Positions 59,901 to 64,000 of a stretch of DNA of 64,000 nt are shown in pieces; the first letter of the stretch is position 1, and the number at the start of each line of letters is the position of its first letter. This DNA is from Limnoperna fortunei (lineage: Eukaryota > Mollusca > Bivalvia > Mytilida > Modiolidae), in assembly GCA_944474755.1 (NCBI GenBank), contig OX104113.1, forward strand, positions 64,314,074 through 64,378,073, in the 5' to 3' direction. The position numbers and the translations under genes are program-made. Under the pieces are notes generated by a model, which searched no databases, had not been told where the DNA came from, and was given only the letters and a program-made list of their open reading frames with translations.

Positions 59901-61990
59901 TTGTTATACTTGCCTTCTTTTCAAGTACATTATTTTTTTCAGGTCAGAGGTTTCACTACACATACTACGATAAATCAGTTGGTGATATTTGGCAGTCAAT
60001 AGAAGCATTAGATCGAATGGTAATTCATTTTTTGTCTCGCCTGCGACGAAAGTCGCTGGAGGCGAGACATATGTATGGGAATCCGGCGGCGGCGGCGGCG
60101 TAAACACTTGACATCTTGCTTCATATCTTTGTAAGCCCAAGCCCTAGGTCCATCAAATTTGGTCCAGAGGTAGCTTATGATGAGTACTTGCCAGTCAGTC
60201 ACCTGTCACCTGACCTTGACCTCAATTTCACGGTCCAGTGACTACGTTAAAGTTTTTGGGTTACGACAGTTCCTCTGTAACTATGCATGGTAGGATGACA
60301 ATATTTGGTGTATAGGTTGCTGATGACTAGTACATGACTGTCTGGTAGGTGTCACCTGACCTTGACCTCAATTTCACGGTCCAGCGACTACGTTAAAGTT
60401 TTTGGGTTACGACAGTTCCTCTGTAACTATGCATGGTAGGATGACAATATTTGGTGTATAGGTTGCTGATGACTAGTACATGACTGTCTGGTATGTGTCA
60501 CCTGACCTTGACCTCAATTTCACGGTCCAGCGACTACGTTAAAGTTTTTGGGTTACAACAGTTCCTCTGTAACTACGCATGGTAGGATGACAATATTTGG
60601 TGTATAGGTTGCTGATGACTAGTACATGACTGTCTGGTAGGTGTCACCTGACCTTGACCTCAATTTCACGGTCCAGCGACTACGTTAAAGTTTTGGGGTT
60701 ACGACAGTTCCTCTGTAACTACGCATGGTAGGATGACAATATTTGGTGTATAGGTTGCTGATGACTAGTACATGACTGTCTGGTCGGTGTCACCTGACCT
60801 TGACCTCAATTTCACGGTCCAGCGACTACGTTAAAGTTTTGGGGTTACGACAGTTCCTCTGTAACTATGCATGGTAGGATGACAATATTAGGTGTATAGG
60901 TTGCTGATGACTAGTACATGACTGTCTGGTAGGTGTCACCTGACCTTGACCTCAATTTCACGGTCCAGCGACTACGTTAAAGTTTTGGGGTTACAACAGT
61001 TCCTCTGTAACTACGCATGGTAGGATGACAATATTTGGTGTATAGGTTGCTGATTAATAGTACATGACTGTCTGGTAGGTTCCACCTGACCTTGACCTCA
61101 ATTTCACGGTCCAGTGACTACGTTAAAGTTTTTGGGTTACGGCTGTTCCCCTGTAACTATGCAGGGTATGGTGACAATATTTTGTATACAGGCCGCTGCT
61201 GATATTTAATGCTATTTACGTAATGCTTATGACGAAATTTATTTTCGTTACTGATGCGGAATGCAGGCGAGACGTTTTTCTGTGTCCACACTTGTTTAGT
61301 TGGTTACATTTATTACTTATTCTTTTTATCTCGCATGATCTACATGTAAAAACTATTTTTAAAAATGTTAATGTCAAGTATTCGACAAAAAATGCTTCGT
61401 AATTAATTTCCTTATTGTTTTGTTATATTTTTAATGAATAAAGAAATTAAACATGGACAAATAACACTTGTTTGAAGCTGATGTACTAAAATTTAAACTA
61501 AGATGTAGATTAAAAATTTATTTCACATTAAATTCATGAAAATATAAGTTTCACATACCTGTATTTCACAAAAAATCATATGTGATGAAAAAATTAACCT
61601 TATATGTCGGAAGAGAAATTTCATGATTTACTTATGTGAAAACTTAATTGAAATAAAATTCACATGTGCAAAATATTCGTGTGATATGTTCTTTACCATA
61701 GAAAAGGCTGTTTCTTTGTTTTGTAAATAAACATTCATAAACAGTTTATTAGAAATCATGATACCTTGATGACTTTACTCTAAATCATACCTCAATGTCA
61801 AAAGTTTAATCAAGTGAATAGTTATTGTACACAAAACAAAATGTTAAGTCACCGTTTATTTTTATTTCTTTTTTATCCATTTCAGGGTATGGACATAATT
61901 GAGACATTAAACCCTGTCCAATTTTCAGACTATCTGAAGCAATATCACAACACAATCTGTGGACGATATCCTATAGGTGTTTTATTGAAT
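53883..61990 (+). CDS. MEMO1: MEMO1, seven internal exons
   Basis: MEMO1 is a cytosolic protein of the AmmeMemoRadiSam system B/extradiol-dioxygenase fold that in animals binds metal, influences redox state and cell migration, and helps relay receptor tyrosine kinase signals. Exons 53883-53964, 54982-55050, 56579-56691, 58258-58369, 59402-59544, 59943-60019 and 61886-61990 join in frame at every junction, giving about 233 residues. Conserved blocks in order: [105 protein letters not shown]. The residues equivalent to the metal-site His, His and Cys (APHAG, SHHV, TICGR) are all kept. The N-terminal exon (about 20-25 residues) and the last about 40 residues are not seen with confidence. Introns carry many mobile elements. 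Confidence 0.95.
54982..55050 (+). CDS. MEMO1: MEMO1 exon b
   Basis: The acceptor is TTTTACAG and the donor AT|GTAAGT. It encodes [20 protein letters not shown], containing the first conserved metal-site histidine. Confidence 0.94.
55088..55318 (-). mobile_element. SINE, full length, minus strand, in MEMO1 intron
   Basis: Read on the - strand it starts GGGGCCTCAGTGGCCAAATG followed by GTTAAGGAAGTC, has the B-box-like GGTTCAAGTCTCACTGC and CAGGGG, and ends GCTAAAAGTGACGTTAAACACC. It is the best-preserved relative of 40364-40626. Confidence 0.85.
55447..55592 (+). repeat. 38-bp tandem repeat, nearly 4 copies
   Basis: CAATGTACACATTATATGCT and GGCATTGCTAGAATGTTG repeat with almost no differences, indicating a young array. 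It lies in a MEMO1 intron. Confidence 0.95.
55968..56545 (+). repeat. Dispersed bivalve repeat in MEMO1 intron
   Basis: It starts AAGCTCATCTAGACCGAATA and continues GTGAGCATTTGCTATCACTT, CTTCTCCTCTGAAACCACC, GATCAGCACATTAAGG, GTAGGAGTTATTGCCC and AACTTGAAAACTATAAGAGC. Relatives are at 20920-21050 and 22630-24290. It ends about 35 bp before MEMO1 exon c. Confidence 0.65.
56579..56691 (+). CDS. MEMO1: MEMO1 exon c
   Basis: The acceptor is ATATTTCAG and the donor A|GTAAGG. It encodes [20 protein letters not shown], then a [13 protein letters not shown] block, with the second metal-site histidine in SHH. Open reading continues past the donor by chance but diverges from the family. Confidence 0.94.
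56887..57765. mobile_element. hAT-like element in MEMO1 intron, about 0.88 kb
   Basis: The ends CAGGGGCTACTCTGGCTTC and GAAGCCTAGTGTGGCCCCTG are inverse complements with few mismatches. TCATTCA occurs on both sides (56880-56886 and 57766-57772), partly overlapping the CA of the left end. No transposase domain was recognised in its short frames. The termini resemble CAGGGGC-type hAT ends. Confidence 0.7.
58258..58369 (+). CDS. MEMO1: MEMO1 exon d
   Basis: The acceptor is TTTTTGTAG and the donor AG|GTATAT. It encodes [20 protein letters not shown] and [16 protein letters not shown], one of the most conserved stretches of the family. Confidence 0.95.
59402..59544 (+). CDS. MEMO1: MEMO1 exon e
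   Basis: The acceptor is TTAATTTCAG and the donor G|GTAATT. It encodes [20 protein letters not shown], a [15 protein letters not shown] block, and VISSDFCHW. All 47 whole codons are open. Confidence 0.95.
59943..60019 (+). CDS. MEMO1: MEMO1 exon f
   Basis: The acceptor is TTTTTTTCAG and the donor ATG|GTAATT. It encodes [20 protein letters not shown] and ALDRM. A mobile element begins only 10 nt downstream of the donor, so the intron start is almost entirely element sequence. Confidence 0.95.
60029..61298 (+). mobile_element. TIR element with 146-bp internal repeats, copy 1
   Basis: It runs from TTTTTGTCTCGCCTGC to GCAGGCGAGACG plus TTTTTCTGTGTCCACACTTG, with 11-bp inverse ends GTCTCGCCTGC. 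After a GGC-repeat leader (CCGGCGGCGGCGG) come about 6.5 tandem units with a strict period of 146 bp (CAATTTCACGG at 60223, 60369, 60515, 60661, 60807, 60953 and 61099). Each unit contains TGACCTTGACCTCA. The design recalls molluscan pearl-type non-autonomous elements; that name is inference. No ORF of interest. Confidence 0.85.
61299..61885 (+). other. MEMO1 intron, remaining part
   Basis: This is AT-rich intronic sequence ending in the acceptor CCATTTCAG. Nothing else was recognised. Confidence 0.6.
61886..61990 (+). CDS. MEMO1: MEMO1 exon g
   Basis: The acceptor is CCATTTCAG and the donor AAT|GTAAGT. It encodes [20 protein letters not shown] and [15 protein letters not shown], including the conserved Cys of the metal site. 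It is flanked in both introns by copies of the same 146-bp-repeat element. Confidence 0.95.
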
Positions 61991-62068
61991 GTAAGTTTAC
62001 TGTATTACAAGTATTAGCTGTCCTATAAAGCTAGCTCTATTTTTCTTTGTGGACAAAAATAAGTACTG

Positions 62069-63182
62069 TTTTTGTCTCGCCTGCGACGAAAGTCGCTGGA
62101 GGCGAGACATATGTATGGGAATCCGGCGGCGGCGGCGGCGGCGTAAACACTTGACATCTTGCTTCATATCTTTGTAAGCCCAAGCCCTAGGTCCATCAAA
62201 TTTGGTCCAGATGTAGCTTATGATGAGTACTTGCCAGTCAGTCACCTGTCACCTGACCTTGACCTCAATTTCATGGTCCAGCGACTACGTTAAAGTTTTT
62301 GGGTTACGACAGTTCCTCTGTAACTACGCATGGTAGGATGACAATATTTGGTGTATAGGTTGCTGATGACTAGTACATGACTGTCTGGTAGGTGTCACCT
62401 GACCTTGACCTCAATTTCACGGTCCAGCGACTACGTTAAAGTTTTTGGGTTACGACAGTTCCTCTGTAACTACGCATGGTAGGATGACAATATTTGGTGT
62501 ATAGGTTGCTGATGACTAGTACATGACTGTCTGGTAGGTGTCACCTGACCTTGACCTCAATTTCACGGTCCAGTGACTACGTTAAAGTTTTTGGGTTACG
62601 ACAGTTCCTCTGTAACTACACATGGTAGGATGACAATATTTGGTGTATAGGTTGCTGATGACTAGTACATGACTGTCTGGTAGGTGTCACCTGACCTTGA
62701 CCTCAATTTCACGGTCCAGCGACTACGTTAAAGTTTTTGGGTTTCAACAGTTCCTCTGTAACTACGCATGGTAGGATGACAATATTTGGTGTATAGGTTG
62801 CTGATGACTAGTACATGACTGTCTGGTAGGTGTCACCTGACCTTGACTTCAATTTCACGGTCCAGCGACTACATTAAAGTTTTTGGGTTACGACAGTTCC
62901 TCTGTAACTACACATGGTAGGATGACAATATTTGGTATATAGGTTGCTGATGAATAGTACATGACTGTCTGGTAGGTTCCACCTGACCTTGACCTCAATT
63001 TCATGGTCCAGCGACTACGTTAAAGTTTTTGGGTTACGGCTGTTCCCCTGTAACTATGCAGGGTATGGTGACAATATTTTGTATACAGGCCGCTGCTATT
63101 TACGTAATGCTTATGACGAAATTTATTTTCGTTACTGATGCGGAATGCAGGCGAGACGTTTTTCTGTGTCCACACTTGTTTA
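62069..63182 (+). mobile_element. TIR element with 146-bp internal repeats, copy 2
   Basis: It has the same ends and orientation as 60029-61298, one more GGC in the leader, and six instead of seven CAATTTCACGG units (62266, 62412, 62558, 62704, 62850, 62996). The two copies differ at scattered positions in the units, and the 3' tail lacks a short TGATATTTAATGC piece. The 5' T run may include host bases. Confidence 0.85.
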
Positions 63183-63684
63183 ATGTAAAATGGCAATATG
63201 TTTTGTTATTATTTACATTACTTCATTATAAGTACACATTGTTTACCGGTAGATAGCCAAATCAGGCAACCGCAAAATATAGGTCAGTGGCAGCAATTGA
63301 AGCATACTGCTATTTCTATGTTTCTCCGTTTAAGTTTTTTGATACACATTTTATGATAAACATACACAAATCAATCCCATTTTCCCTTTAAAAGTTTGAT
63401 TCCCATTATCTTTCATATTTCTTCCCTTTTTTTTCATCGTAACCGATTCATGATCCATCGGCTTTTCTCGAGTGGCTACAAACGGCAGTCAGCCTATTAT
63501 GATTCCTCTGCCCTATAATCATGTGGGGTTTTTATCCCTACCTTAGCTCTGCTTATTTGTTGGCAAATCGGCAGCTATCTCCCGATTTAGGAGTCAATCA
63601 AGACATGGCATTGTTTATCTGTTATCCTTGAGGTACGAATGGTTTCTGAAGTTTTTGAATATTTATCCCATCTCACATGCTAGA
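63183..63684 (+). other. MEMO1 downstream intron or 3' region
   Basis: No exon matching the usual MEMO1 C-terminus (with an AQSSQC-like motif) was found. No RNA gene or repeat was recognised. Confidence 0.5.
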
Positions 63685-63840
63685 CGGGAATCACAACACA
63701 CTCTGTGGACGATATCCTATAGGTGTTTTGTTGAATGTAGGTTTACAGACTATCAGACTAATATCACAATGATATCATTCAGGTGTTTTAATTAATGTAA
63801 GATAACAGACTAACTAAAGCAATATAACAACAGTGAATGC
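63685..63840 (+). pseudogene. Decayed partial copies of MEMO1 exon g
   Basis: 63685-63744 repeats the 3' half of exon g and its donor: ATCACAACACACTCTGTGGA, CGATATCCTATAGGTGTTTT, GTTGAATGTAGGTT. It is followed by a shorter copy (about 63742-63802: AGACTATCAG, ATATCACAATGATATC, AGGTGTTTTAATTAATGTAA) and a third scrap (ACAGACTAACTAAAGCAATA near 63803). All lack an acceptor and reading frame, so they are dead duplicates. Confidence 0.75.
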
Positions 63841-63938
63841 AGTCTGCAGAAAAACCAATACAAAAGAAAACTGAACTATATAGAAAAATGTTCTTGCTGT
63901 ATATTGTTAACTCATGTGATTCTTGTGACACTTTTCAG

Positions 63939-64000
63939 ATTGTAGATTTAAAAAATTATGAGGGTCGTTTTGTGAGGGGACTAGATGACCAAGCAGTTAA
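63939..64000 (+). CDS. Candidate further exon, cut by the window end
   Basis: A good acceptor (GACACTTTTCAG) at 63938 is followed by a frame open to the window end, encoding IVDLKNYEGRFVRGLDD and onward. The phase fits direct joining to MEMO1 exon g, but the residues do not clearly match the known MEMO1 C-terminus. It may be a diverged last exon, an exon of another transcript, or chance. Confidence 0.3.
   Translation, partial: MVDLKNYEGRFVRGLDDQAV

Noticed and set aside
60008..62245. Minus-strand open frames with arginine or proline runs
   Set aside because: They come from the GGC-repeat leader and tandem units of the two mobile elements.

Overview
The window comes from an animal nuclear genome and fits a bivalve mollusc, most likely a marine mussel. 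It is AT-rich, with split genes that have GT-AG introns. It carries tRNA-derived SINEs, Penelope-like reverse transcriptase relics, a metazoan-type hammerhead ribozyme and TIR elements with internal tandem repeats, a mix typical of bivalves. The organism is inferred from this content and was not tested by any search.

Two conserved genes sit at the edges, both on the + strand. At the left, 3887-6820 holds the last four coding exons of an estrogen-related receptor (ERR, NR3B): the C-terminal extension of the DNA-binding domain and the whole ligand-binding domain. The zinc-finger exons lie upstream of the window. At the right, 53883-61990 holds seven internal exons of MEMO1, a metal-binding redox protein. 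Its first exon and probably its true last exon are not visible.

The roughly 45 kb between the genes (about 8.8-53.9 kb) shows no intact gene. Left to right it contains: Penelope-like RT relics (15.4-18.6 kb); a dispersed bivalve repeat with two MITEs nested 17 bp apart (22.6-24.3 kb); and a large repeat complex (26.5-38.9 kb) made of two copies of a 1.65-kb module, each followed by an array of a 61-bp monomer (about 36 and 109 copies). The larger array contains a 2635-bp internal duplication. The monomer resembles the tRNA-like head of a SINE found elsewhere in the window, and the last array copy runs into that SINE's body, so the satellite appears to have grown out of a SINE. Next come a full SINE (40.4 kb), foldback MITEs, a MULE-derived fragment (41.5 kb), a hammerhead ribozyme between 98-bp direct repeats (42.6 kb), a 21-bp palindromic array that reverses orientation (43.0-43.5 kb), two inverted 80-bp hAT-type ends 3.6 kb apart, a decayed ORF with only TGA stops (47 kb), and a second MULE copy with a broken transposase (49.2-51.1 kb).

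Inside MEMO1, introns carry a SINE, a hAT-like element and two copies of a TIR element with 146-bp internal repeats. Each 146-bp repeat contains a perfect ERR response element (TCAAGGTCA on the - strand), 13 in total, in a window that also encodes ERR. The first copy begins 10 nt after a splice donor. Three decayed partial copies of MEMO1 exon 7 lie near the right edge.
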